NCBI GenBank assembly: GCA_030147645.1
Contig: JASBUY010000006.1
Span: 1-5,748, forward strand
Direction: 5' to 3'
Origin: Aquabacter sp.
GTDB taxonomy: Bacteria > Pseudomonadota > Alphaproteobacteria > Rhizobiales > Xanthobacteraceae
DNA: 5,748 bases
In this document: one piece after another, positions 1-5,748 of the stretch
Numbering within the stretch: the stretch's first letter is position 1
Layout of the letters: the number at the start of each line of letters is the position of its first letter
Notes under the pieces: generated by a model
Database searches by the model: none
What the model saw: the letters and a program-made list of their open reading frames with translations, nothing else
Told to the model about the DNA's origin: nothing
Made by a program: the position numbers and the translations under genes

Positions 1-137
1 CCGGCGTCGGCCAGGCCGCCCAGATGACCGGCTCCGCCTCCACCGAACTGCTGGCCCTTTCCGAAGGCCTCTCGGGTCAGGCCACCGACCTGCGGCAGGC
101 GGTGGAGACCTTCGTGGTTGAGCTCAAGGCTGCCTGA
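1..137 (+). CDS. Methyl-accepting chemotaxis protein, C-terminal end only (partial)
   Basis: The first bases continue an open frame (codons beginning at base 3) that ends with TGA at 135-137, giving 44 residues that begin GVGQAAQMTGSASTELL and end TFVVELKAA. The pattern of small polar residues, an alternating Ala/Ser/Leu heptad-like stretch and a closing LRQAVETF segment is the usual end of a chemoreceptor signalling domain: the last part of the antiparallel coiled coil that lies beyond the kinase-contacting tip, as in alphaproteobacterial receptors ending in 'L...V..F...V'. The chemoreceptor would sit in the membrane or cytoplasm and control CheA through CheW. The sensing part lies outside the window, so the ligand cannot be inferred. 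No CheB/CheR-tethering pentapeptide is present at the C-terminus. A terminator follows directly, so this gene is probably not co-transcribed with the ABC transporter. Assignment rests on composition and pattern of a short tail, so it is likely but not certain. Confidence 0.7.
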   Translation, partial: GVGQAAQMTGSASTELLALSEGLSGQATDLRQAVETFVVELKAA

Positions 138-161
138 CCCACAATCTTCCCGGGTCCCACG

Positions 162-198
162 CATGCCGGCCGGCTCCCCCCGGCCGGCATGTTTCGTT
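162..198 (+). terminator. Intrinsic terminator after the chemoreceptor gene
   Basis: A perfect 12-bp inverted repeat, CATGCCGGCCGG at 162-173 and CCGGCCGGCATG at 180-191, encloses a 6-base loop (CTCCCC). It is followed by a T-rich but interrupted run (TTTCGTTTC, 192-200). It lies 24 bases after the chemoreceptor stop codon, as expected for a Rho-independent terminator. The T-run is imperfect, so efficiency is uncertain. The stem is nearly symmetric and could also be a protein-binding palindrome, but its position favours termination. Confidence 0.75.
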
Positions 199-300
199 TC
201 GGGGCAGGGCTTTGCGCATGACAAAGAGGTAATGTGGTGGACATGATCCCTCCACATCCCGGCGCCATATGCTGGCGATCGCATCGGAGCGTCCCACAGC

Positions 301-2043
301 ATGCGTGCCCTGAAGATTCTCGCTGATATCCGCCGCCTCGCCGTCCCCTATTTCAAGAGCGAGGAGCGATGGATCGCGCTCGGCCTGCTTGGAGCGGTGA
401 TCGCGCTGGAATTCGCATGGGTCTATGCGACCGTGGTGCTGAACGAATGGAACAGCGCTTTCTATAACGCGATCCAGGAAAAGGACTATGCCGAGTTCAA
501 GTATCAGCTTTTGATCTTCTGCGGCATCGCGGTGGGCGCGATCATCGTCGCGGTCTACCAAGTCTATCTGAAGCAATGGCTGATCCTGCGGTGGCGGCGC
601 TGGCTGACGCAGCGCTACATCTCCCACTGGCTGGAGGACGACACCTTCTATCGCCTGCGTCTCCAGGGCGATCAGGCCGACAATCCGGACCAGCGCATCG
701 CGGATGATGTCCGCCTCTTCGTGAGCCAGACCATCACGCTCGGCGTCGGCCTGCTGGGCACCATCGTCTCTCTCATATCCTTCAGCGTGATCTTGTGGGG
801 CCTGTCCGGCTCCTACGACCTGAAACTGTTCGGCACCGACCTCGTCATTCCCGGCTATTTGTTCTGGGCCGCGCTCATCTATGCCGCCTTCGGCACACTC
901 GTTGCCCATCTTATCGGCCGGCGGCTGGTGGGCCTCAACTTCGATCAGCAACGCTATGAGGCGGACTTCCGCCTCGATCTCGTCCGGGTGCGCGAGAACA
1001 GCGAACAGGTGGCTTTGCTGCGGGGGGCTCCGCAGGAGGAGCGCCGGCTGGAGGGACGTTTCGCGCGCATCTGGTCCAATTTCTTCGACCTCATGCGGCT
1101 CCAGAAGCGCCTCACCTGGTTCAGTTCGGGCTACGAGCAGGTCTCCACCATCTTTCCCTATGTGGTGGTCTCACCCGCTTACTTCTCCGGCGCTATCCTG
1201 CTCGGTCCGCTGATGCAGACCGCGAGTGCCTTCTCCTCTGTGCAGACCGCCTTTTCCTTCTTCATCTCTTCCTATACCGAGCTTGCCGCCTGGGCGGCGG
1301 TGGTGAACCGCCTTACCGGTTTCGAGCGTGCCATGGAAGCAGCCAAGGCCGGCGCGGCGGCCCCCGCCTTGGTAGAGGCGCGCAGCGCGTCCACGCCGCT
1401 CGTCCTCTCAGACATCGAAGTGCGCCTGCCGGACGGGCAGGCCCTGCTCGGCGTGGACAGGCTGGCGCTGGCGCCAGGGGAGAAGGTACTCATTATGGGG
1501 CCGTCCGGCTCCGGCAAGAGCACCTTGTTCCGCGCCATCGCCGGCATCTGGCCCTTCGCGCAGGGCGAGATCGGCCGTGCCGGCGACGGCGCGGTCATGA
1601 TCCTGCCCCAGCGTCCCTATGTTCCCGTCGGGCGGCTCGACGCCGCTTTGAGCTATCCCGACGCGCCCGGCACCCATGCGGCGGCGGATCTCGCGCGCGT
1701 TCTGGGCGCGGTGGGGCTGGAAGGTCTCATTCCCCGGCTGGAGGAAAGCGCGCTCTGGCCGGACGTGCTCTCGGTGGGCGAGCAGCAGCGCCTGTCCTTC
1801 GCCCGTGCGCTGCTCACCCGCCCGCAGGTCCTGCTTCTGGACGAGGCCACCGCAGCGCTGGATGAGGCGGGCGAGGCGCGCCTCTACGGTCTCCTCGCCA
1901 CCCATCTTCCGGGCACATCGGTACTCTCCATCGGACACCGCACCACGCTGCGCGACCTGCACGACCGCCACGTGGCGCTGGAGGGCGACGCATTGCCCCG
2001 ACGCCTCGGTCCGCTCGGACCGCCCACTCTGGTGGCGGTCTAG
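301..2043 (+). CDS. SbmA/BacA/YddA-type ABC transporter, fused permease and ATPase
   Basis: The 580-residue protein is an inner-membrane half-transporter expected to work as a homodimer. Residues about 20-340 form the ABC_membrane_2/SbmA-BacA-like domain, with hydrophobic segments near 25-45, 70-90, 143-167, 183-203 and 283-328. It carries family-typical stretches such as VLNEWNSAFYNAIQ (47-60) and NPDQRIADDVRLF (128-140). After an Ala-rich linker (345-365) comes the nucleotide-binding domain: Walker A GPSGSGKST (400-408), Q-loop Gln437, signature LSVGEQQR (490-497), Walker B VLLLDE (510-515) with catalytic Glu515, D-loop ALD (519-521) and switch His546. All ATPase residues are present, so it should be active. 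LSVGE instead of LSGGQ is common in this family. Relatives include E. coli YddA and M. tuberculosis Rv1819c (cobalamin/bleomycin uptake); SbmA and rhizobial BacA are related but lack the ATPase. Substrate is therefore open: peptides, B12-like or other hydrophilic molecules. ATG301 is the first start after an in-frame TGA at 244, with GGAG at 286-289 as a modest Shine-Dalgarno. Confidence 0.92.
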   Translation: MRALKILADIRRLAVPYFKSEERWIALGLLGAVIALEFAWVYATVVLNEWNSAFYNAIQEKDYAEFKYQLLIFCGIAVGAIIVAVYQVYLKQWLILRWRRWLTQRYISHWLEDDTFYRLRLQGDQADNPDQRIADDVRLFVSQTITLGVGLLGTIVSLISFSVILWGLSGSYDLKLFGTDLVIPGYLFWAALIYAAFGTLVAHLIGRRLVGLNFDQQRYEADFRLDLVRVRENSEQVALLRGAPQEERRLEGRFARIWSNFFDLMRLQKRLTWFSSGYEQVSTIFPYVVVSPAYFSGAILLGPLMQTASAFSSVQTAFSFFISSYTELAAWAAVVNRLTGFERAMEAAKAGAAAPALVEARSASTPLVLSDIEVRLPDGQALLGVDRLALAPGEKVLIMGPSGSGKSTLFRAIAGIWPFAQGEIGRAGDGAVMILPQRPYVPVGRLDAALSYPDAPGTHAAADLARVLGAVGLEGLIPRLEESALWPDVLSVGEQQRLSFARALLTRPQVLLLDEATAALDEAGEARLYGLLATHLPGTSVLSIGHRTTLRDLHDRHVALEGDALPRRLGPLGPPTLVAV

Positions 2044-2116
2044 CTGCTCCTCGCCGGCTGGCGCTCCGAGCGTCGACATGCGGGAGGTTCACTGCGTACC
2101 GATCCGGTTTGTTGCG

Positions 2117-2145
2117 TTGCAAGGGCGTCGGCGCCTGTTCTAAAC
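2117..2145 (+). promoter_or_regulatory. Possible sigma-70-type promoter for the ClC gene
   Basis: TTGCAA (2117-2122) and CTAAAC (2140-2145) are separated by 17 bases, a weak match to the alphaproteobacterial housekeeping pattern TTGAC-17-CTATAT. It lies in the 153-base gap between the ABC transporter and the ClC gene, which would give an untranslated leader of about 45 bases. That leader contains a small GC hairpin (CGCCC 2155-2159 with GGGCG 2165-2169) that lacks a T-run and is unlikely to terminate. No clear terminator follows the ABC gene, so read-through is also possible. This is the best candidate in the gap and only a suggestion. Confidence 0.25.
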
Positions 2146-2181
2146 CTGTCGGGTCGCCCCGCTCGGGCGCGGCCGGGCGGC

Positions 2182-2189
2182 AGGGGGAG
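2182..2189 (+). promoter_or_regulatory. Shine-Dalgarno supporting the GTG start of the ClC gene
   Basis: AGGGGGAG lies 7 bases before GTG2197. It is the strongest ribosome-binding site seen in the window and decides the start: the GTG at 2197 gives an N-terminus of about 15 polar residues before the first membrane helix, as in E. coli ClcA-type proteins. Confidence 0.65.
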
Positions 2190-2196
2190 TGGGCGC

Positions 2197-3579
2197 GTGA
2201 GCGGAGCGGACGGGAAAAAGCCGGGCGGTGTGTCCGATGCCGCCTATTACGCCATTTCCATCGCCGTCGGCGCGGTGGTGGGCTGCATCGGAACAATCTT
2301 CCATCTGTCCACCGACGCCATTTCGGGCTGGCCGGGCCTGTTCACCGGGCTGGATCTTCCCGCCTTTCCCCGCCTTGTCCTGATGGGCGTGGTCGCCGCC
2401 GCCATGGTGACCGCCGCCGTCTGGCTGGTGCGCACCTTCGCGCCAGAGGCGGGGGGGTCCGGGGTGCAGGAAATCGAGGGCGCGCTGGAAGGCCTTCGCC
2501 CGGTGCGCTGGCGCCGCGTTCTGCCGGTCAAATTCTTCGGTGGCCTTCTCTCGCTTGGCTCCGGCCTCGTGGTGGGCCGCGAGGGGCCAACCATCCATAT
2601 GGGCGCCTCGGTGGCGCAGGCGGCGGGCGAATGGCTCGGCCTCTCCACCCGCGACCTGCGGGGACTTCTGGCGGCTGGCGGCGCGGCGGGCCTTGCCGCC
2701 GCCTTCAATGCCCCGCTCGCCGCCATCCTGTTCGTCATCGAGGAAACGCGCCGCCAGTTCCCCTATGGCCTGCGCACCTATAGCGCGGTCATCTTCGCCT
2801 CGGTCACCAGCGCCATCGTCACGGAGAGCATCGCCGGCGTCGGGCCGGACATGCGCATCCTCGTGCCCGACATGCCCCTCCTCATGCTGCCGGCCTTCAT
2901 TGGGCTCGGCGTGGTGCTGGGGCTCGTCGGCGTGGTGTTCAACCGCACCCTTATCTGGTCGCTCGATGCCGCGCGCACGCTCGGCCTGCGGACCTCCTTT
3001 TATGTGCTGCCCGCCTTGGTCGGGCTCACCATCGGCGTGCTGTTGGTCCTGCGGCCCGAGGCGACGCTCGGCGGCGAGAAGCTGGCGGTCACGCTCGCGC
3101 ATGAAAACCTGCCGCTCCTGGTTTTGGCCGGCATCGTGCTGATCCGTTTTGTCATGACCATGGCGAGCTATTCCACCGGCGTCCCGGGCGGCATCTTCGC
3201 GCCCATCCTCGCGCTCGCCACCGCGGTCGGCGTGCTCTACGGCACGACGCTCGAAACCCTCGTGACTCTGCCGGCGGGCGGCGTCGCCGCGCTTGCCATT
3301 GCGGGAATGGGCGGGCTGTTCTCCTCCACCGTGCGCGCGCCTCTGGTGGGCATGGTGCTGGTGGTGGAACTGACCGGGGCCTACACGCTGCTTGTGCCCG
3401 TCATCCTCACCTGCGTCTTCTCGCACCTCGTGGCCGAGGCGCTGGGCGGCAAGCCCATCTATGAAGTGCTGCTGGAGCGCACCCTGCGCTTGGCCGGCCA
3501 GACCCCGCCGCCCCCGGCGCAAGGGGACGAGATCGGCGGCTGGGACCAGCGCGAACGCATCGGCACGGAAAAGAGCTGA
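2197..3579 (+). CDS. clcA: ClC-family H+/Cl- exchange transporter (ClcA-like)
   Basis: The 460-residue integral membrane protein matches the length and layout of E. coli ClcA (473 residues), without C-terminal CBS domains. Anion-path motifs appear in order: GSGVQEIEGAL (87-97, matching GSGIPEIEGAL), GREGP (127-131) with gating Glu129, LFVIEETRRQF (178-188) with Glu183 at the position of the internal proton glutamate Glu203 of E. coli, GGIFAP (331-336), and KPIY (419-422) with Tyr422 matching Tyr445. Both glutamates are kept, so a 2 Cl-/1 H+ antiporter is expected rather than a channel. Ser88 at the selectivity position (Pro in nitrate-selective plant CLCa) points to chloride. In enteric bacteria such exchangers support extreme acid resistance; the role here is unknown. 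The one deviation in the first motif is Gln91 in place of Pro110. The gene starts with GTG, has its own Shine-Dalgarno and is followed by a terminator, so it may be monocistronic or the last gene after the ABC transporter. Confidence 0.94.
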   Translation: MSGADGKKPGGVSDAAYYAISIAVGAVVGCIGTIFHLSTDAISGWPGLFTGLDLPAFPRLVLMGVVAAAMVTAAVWLVRTFAPEAGGSGVQEIEGALEGLRPVRWRRVLPVKFFGGLLSLGSGLVVGREGPTIHMGASVAQAAGEWLGLSTRDLRGLLAAGGAAGLAAAFNAPLAAILFVIEETRRQFPYGLRTYSAVIFASVTSAIVTESIAGVGPDMRILVPDMPLLMLPAFIGLGVVLGLVGVVFNRTLIWSLDAARTLGLRTSFYVLPALVGLTIGVLLVLRPEATLGGEKLAVTLAHENLPLLVLAGIVLIRFVMTMASYSTGVPGGIFAPILALATAVGVLYGTTLETLVTLPAGGVAALAIAGMGGLFSSTVRAPLVGMVLVVELTGAYTLLVPVILTCVFSHLVAEALGGKPIYEVLLERTLRLAGQTPPPPAQGDEIGGWDQRERIGTEKS

Positions 3580-3585
3580 GTCTTC

Positions 3586-3616
3586 AGGGTGCGGGCAGCT
3601 TCGCCCGGCCCTTTTT
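3586..3616 (+). terminator. Intrinsic terminator after the ClC gene
   Basis: A stem-loop begins 7 bases after the ClC stop. AGGG (3586-3589) and CGGGC (3592-3596) pair with GCCCG (3603-3607) and CCCT (3609-3612), with a small internal bulge and loop AGCTTC. A run of five T (3612-3616) follows on the + strand. On the - strand there is no matching T-run, so it serves the ClC gene and probably not the convergent HPP gene. Confidence 0.7.
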
Positions 3617-3626
3617 CAGTCCCGCC

Positions 3627-4094
3627 TTAGATCCAGCGTTTGGGCCAGGGGGAATCCGAAAACAGCCGGTGCCACGCCAGGGCGAAGAGGCACAAAATGG
3701 CCGAGCCGGCCGCCACCGGCACCAGGATGAACAGCGGCGACAGCCCTTCCGCCACGATGAGCAGTGGGTCGATTCCGGCCGGCGGGTGCATGGTGCCCGT
3801 GAGACGCATGGCGACCAGCGAGAGACCCACCGCCAGCGCCGCGCAGAGCGGCGAGGAGCCGAACACCGTCAGCATTGCGAAGCCAACCAGGCTGGACACC
3901 AGATGCCCGCCCATCACTGCGCGCGGCTGAGCCGGGTCCGCCTCCGGCATGCCCATGACGACGGCGATGGAGGTGACGAAGGGGATGAGCGAAACCGGCG
4001 TCTCCCCCAAGGCCGCCGCCGCTTCCAGCCCGCCCACGGCGAGCGCTGCCCCGAGCCCGCGCCAGCCCCACAGCAAAACCGTTTGCCCCGTCAT
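3627..4094 (-). CDS. HPP-family integral membrane protein
   Basis: The 155-residue protein belongs to the HPP family (Pfam PF04982), named for a His-Pro-Pro motif. It has four hydrophobic segments, near residues 10-30, 33-50, 62-98 (long, possibly two passes) and 118-142. The signature TGTMHPPAGIDPLL lies at 99-112. Upstream of it are the other family stretches, IPFVTSIAVVMG (37-48) and AQPRAVMGGHLVSSLVG (55-71). Cyanobacterial and plastid HPP proteins have been linked to nitrite transport; in proteobacteria the function is mostly unproven, and many members, like this one, lack CBS domains. The ATG at 4094 is well fixed: an in-frame stop (TGA, complement of 4098-4100) lies two codons upstream, and GGAAAG (complement of 4102-4107) sits 7 bases ahead as Shine-Dalgarno. 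The gene lies 78 bases downstream of the deacetylase gene on the same strand with no evident terminator between, so co-transcription is possible but the functions look unrelated. It converges on the ClC gene across 47 bases. Confidence 0.88.
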   Translation of the reverse strand: MTGQTVLLWGWRGLGAALAVGGLEAAAALGETPVSLIPFVTSIAVVMGMPEADPAQPRAVMGGHLVSSLVGFAMLTVFGSSPLCAALAVGLSLVAMRLTGTMHPPAGIDPLLIVAEGLSPLFILVPVAAGSAILCLFALAWHRLFSDSPWPKRWI

Positions 4095-4105
4095 GCCTCA
4101 ACTTT

Positions 4106-4135
4106 CCAAACGCCAACCGTCCAACGCACAGACGG
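4106..4135 (-). repeat. Short phased CCAA repeats and weak hairpin upstream of the HPP gene
   Basis: In the 78-base gap before the HPP gene, CCAAA (4106-4110), CCAAC (4113-4117) and CCAAC (4121-4125) recur every 7-8 bases. CCGTC (4117-4121) and GACGG (4131-4135) form a 5-bp inverted repeat around a 9-base loop. On the coding strand this reads as three TTGG units just before the Shine-Dalgarno. I cannot identify a regulator or a promoter here; it may be chance. Confidence 0.2.
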
Positions 4136-4172
4136 GTGATATCCATGCAAATCCGGGGCCGTAAAGCTTTGC

Positions 4173-4988
4173 TCAGGCCAGCGCGACCCCAGCCTTTTCC
4201 AGGAGGCCGGGAAAGGCGGGACCGGCGAGCACGGCATATTCCGCTTCGCGCGGCGCATGGACGGGGTCGCGCTCCTTCAGCACGTCGTCCACATGGCCGG
4301 GATGCACCATCATGAGACCGCCCGCGTCGAGACCCGCAAGGCAGCGCGCGAGAAGCGCGGCGAAGTCCGTTCCGGGGGCGAAATCATAGGCGCCCGCAAA
4401 CCCGGCATTGGCCCGCAAGCCCCGGGCCTGCGCACCGGACGCGAGGCCGGCGGACAGTGCCGAGATGAAGCGCCCTTTCAAGTCCAGCCCGAGCCGAGCG
4501 CGGGGCGCCTGCGTGCAGTCACGCACCAGCGCGCCGGGCGCCCGGCGGGCGGAAATTTCCAGGACCACATCCCGGATGAGCGGGAGCACATGAGCATGCT
4601 GGTGCCCGTCCACATGGTCCGGGGGGCGGCCGTAGGCGGCTTCGAATGCCGCGAACTGCGCCTCGACTTCAGCCGTGACCGCCTGGACGTCGAGCCGGCG
4701 CAGCAGCGCTGCCCCCAGCAGGCGCCCGAGCGGGGGCAGACGGTCGCCGGAAAGCGGCGAGGCCACCAGCGGGGCGAAGCCGCCGGTCAGCGTCACATGA
4801 AGGCCGATGCTGACGCCCGTCCCCTGCGCCGCCGCGCGCAGCCGTCCCGCTTCTTCGGCGCGGTCGGAAAATAGCGTCATCACCGAGGTGGCATTGATGC
4901 GCCGCCCCGCAATAAGATCGCGGATGGCCAAGCTGACGCCGGGCGCGAGCCCGTAATCGTCGGCACACAAAATCACCTGCCGGGCCAT
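4173..4988 (-). CDS. YdjC/ChbG/HpnK-family carbohydrate deacetylase
   Basis: The 271-residue protein is a predicted cytoplasmic, metal-dependent N-deacetylase of the YdjC-like fold. Visible motifs are ILCADDYG (6-13) with Asp10/Asp11 near the N-terminus, IGLHVTLTGG (61-70) with His64, HVDGHQHAHVLP (125-136) with Asp127, His129 and His131, and MVHPGH (227-232) with His229. These provide the metal and catalytic residues of the family. No signal peptide or membrane segment is seen. Known members deacetylate chitobiose (ChbG), hopanoid-linked sugars (proposed for HpnK) or lipid-carrier-linked N-acetylhexosamine (NaxD). The preceding gene encodes a lipid-carrier glycosyltransferase, which favours a NaxD-like role; no hopanoid gene is visible, so the HpnK name is not supported by context. 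I chose ATG at 4988 because it lies 4 bases after the upstream stop and gives the family's usual ADDYG spacing; a longer frame from 5030 would overlap the upstream gene by 38 bases and add an atypical Arg-rich tail. Confidence 0.9.
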   Translation of the reverse strand: MARQVILCADDYGLAPGVSLAIRDLIAGRRINATSVMTLFSDRAEEAGRLRAAAQGTGVSIGLHVTLTGGFAPLVASPLSGDRLPPLGRLLGAALLRRLDVQAVTAEVEAQFAAFEAAYGRPPDHVDGHQHAHVLPLIRDVVLEISARRAPGALVRDCTQAPRARLGLDLKGRFISALSAGLASGAQARGLRANAGFAGAYDFAPGTDFAALLARCLAGLDAGGLMMVHPGHVDDVLKERDPVHAPREAEYAVLAGPAFPGLLEKAGVALA

Positions 4989-4992
4989 GGTC

Positions 4993-5748
4993 CTAACCGT
5001 GCGCGGCGGGATGGCTCTCGCCCTCGGCATGCTGCAGGGCGTGGCTCGCCACGAGATAGACCGGCCGTCCCTTGATCTCGGAAAGGACGCGCGCGAGGTA
5101 TTCGCCCATCACGCCCATGACCAGCAATTGGATGCCGCCGATCCCCATCACGCCCACCACGACCGAGGGATAGCCCGGCAGCGGAATGCCCCAGAACAGA
5201 CGCTCCACGATGATCCAGAAGCCATAGAGGAGCGCGGCCCCCGCGATCAGCACGCCGACCAGGGCGGCGAGGCGCAGAGGCGCGGGCGAGAAGGAGGTCA
5301 GTCCTTCCATGGAAAGGCCGAGCAGCCGCCAGAAGCTCCAGCTGCTGGTGCCATGGGCGCGCGCCTCGGGCCGGTAGGGCACCGCGCGCTGGCGGAATCC
5401 GACCCAGATGGACAGGCCCTTGAAGAAGCGGTTGCGCTCCGGCAAGCGCCGCAGCGCCGCCGCCGCGCGCGGCGACATCAGGCGAAAGTCCGCCGCATCC
5501 TCGGGAATGCGGGTCGGCGCGCCGAAATTGAGCAGCCGGTAGAAGCTTTTCACGAACAACCGCCGCGCCGCCGGCTCGTCGGAGCGGTCCGCCTTCACCG
5601 CATAGGCGACGTCCACCCCCTCGTCCTTCCACAGGCCGACAAAGGTGTCGATCATTTCCGGCGGATGCTGGCCATCGCCGTCCATGAAGAGGAGCGCATC
5701 GCCCCGCGCATGATCGAGGCCGGCCATGAGCGCCGCCTCCTTGCCGAA
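4993..5748 (-). CDS. Polyprenyl-phosphate glycosyltransferase, GT2 family (partial, N-terminus missing)
   Basis: The frame enters at the right edge and ends with TAG (complement of 4993-4995), giving 251 residues. The visible part begins FGKEAALMAGLDHARGDALL, which matches the conserved helix and strand before the DxD site of GT2 enzymes. The metal/nucleotide-sugar site MDGDGQHPPE follows at about 22-31. After the catalytic core come two membrane helices (about 158-181 and 194-215) and the closing GEYLARVLSEIKGRPVYLV, hallmark of the DPM1/ArnC/GtrB/FlmF2 class that loads a sugar onto undecaprenyl phosphate at the cytoplasmic face. The sugar cannot be read from sequence. It is missing roughly the first 70-90 residues, including the N-terminal 'PxxNE' and 'DDGS' region expected in this class. 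It is followed after 4 bases by the deacetylase gene, so the two are almost certainly one operon. The promoter lies outside the window. Confidence 0.9.
   Translation of the reverse strand, partial: FGKEAALMAGLDHARGDALLFMDGDGQHPPEMIDTFVGLWKDEGVDVAYAVKADRSDEPAARRLFVKSFYRLLNFGAPTRIPEDAADFRLMSPRAAAALRRLPERNRFFKGLSIWVGFRQRAVPYRPEARAHGTSSWSFWRLLGLSMEGLTSFSPAPLRLAALVGVLIAGAALLYGFWIIVERLFWGIPLPGYPSVVVGVMGIGGIQLLVMGVMGEYLARVLSEIKGRPVYLVASHALQHAEGESHPAAHG

Noticed and set aside
238..270. A promoter made of TGGACA (238-243) and CATAT (266-270) before the ABC gene
   Set aside because: The -35-like box is good but the spacing is about 22 bases, too long for a sigma-70-type promoter. No better -10 box lies at 17 bases.
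124..951. A 275-codon - strand frame overlapping the chemoreceptor tail, the terminator and the start of the ABC gene
   Set aside because: It runs through the terminator hairpin, lacks any recognisable motif, and lies opposite two better supported coding regions.
1408..2079. A 223-codon - strand frame opposite the ABC ATPase domain
   Set aside because: It is the complement of a region carrying Walker A, signature and Walker B motifs on the + strand. Its composition is Gln/Arg/Gly/Glu-rich without a domain.
2155..2169. A GC hairpin in the leader of the ClC gene as a terminator of the ABC transcript
   Set aside because: The stem is only 5 bp and no T-run follows, so termination is not supported.
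2140..3522. A 460-codon open frame on the - strand covering almost the whole ClC gene
   Set aside because: Its product is rich in His, Gly, Arg, Glu and Gln with no recognisable domain or hydrophobic core. Frames of this length opposite a GC-rich gene are expected because stops are rare. The + strand frame has every ClC motif.
3616..4146. An alternative 176-codon - strand frame over the HPP gene
   Set aside because: It lies in another frame from the HPP protein and gives a Gly/Arg/His-rich product with no family motif, whereas the HPP frame has membrane segments and the HPP signature.
4257..4874. A 205-codon + strand frame opposite the deacetylase
   Set aside because: It is the complement of the deacetylase motifs, with Arg/Gln/His-rich composition and no recognisable domain.
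4989..5030. A 14-residue N-terminal extension of the deacetylase starting at 5030
   Set aside because: It would overlap the glycosyltransferase by 38 bases and add an Arg/Pro-rich tail unlike the family. ATG at 4988 gives normal spacing to the ADDYG motif.

Overview
The window is strongly G+C-rich, its codons mostly end in G or C, and it is tightly packed with genes. This fits a chromosomal segment of an alphaproteobacterium (Rhizobiales/Hyphomicrobiales; a Xanthobacteraceae-like genome is a guess from gene style, not a demonstrated assignment). I see no insertion sequence, phage gene, CRISPR array, tRNA or rRNA. No gap between genes exceeds about 165 bases.

Left part, + strand: the last 44 codons of a probable methyl-accepting chemotaxis protein end at 137 and are followed by a strong hairpin terminator. 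A 580-residue ABC exporter-type half-transporter of the SbmA/BacA/YddA class follows (301-2043), with permease and ATPase fused. After a 153-base gap with a weak promoter candidate and a strong Shine-Dalgarno comes a ClC-type H+/Cl- exchanger (2197-3579). It ends in an intrinsic terminator.

Right part, - strand (read from right to left): a glycosyltransferase family 2 enzyme of the polyprenyl-phosphate sugar transferase type (ArnC/GtrB/FlmF2-like) enters from the right edge and lacks its N-terminus. It is followed after 4 bases by a YdjC/ChbG/HpnK-type carbohydrate deacetylase. After 78 bases comes a small HPP-family membrane protein, which converges on the ClC gene.

Two functional themes stand out. 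The glycosyltransferase-deacetylase pair has the logic of the Francisella FlmF2-NaxD system: an N-acetylated amino sugar is loaded on a lipid carrier and then deacetylated before transfer to a surface glycolipid. The ClC exchanger and the HPP protein are both candidate anion transporters facing each other across one terminator. None of this amounts to a clearly new system. The glycosyltransferase-deacetylase pair is the part most worth following beyond the right edge.
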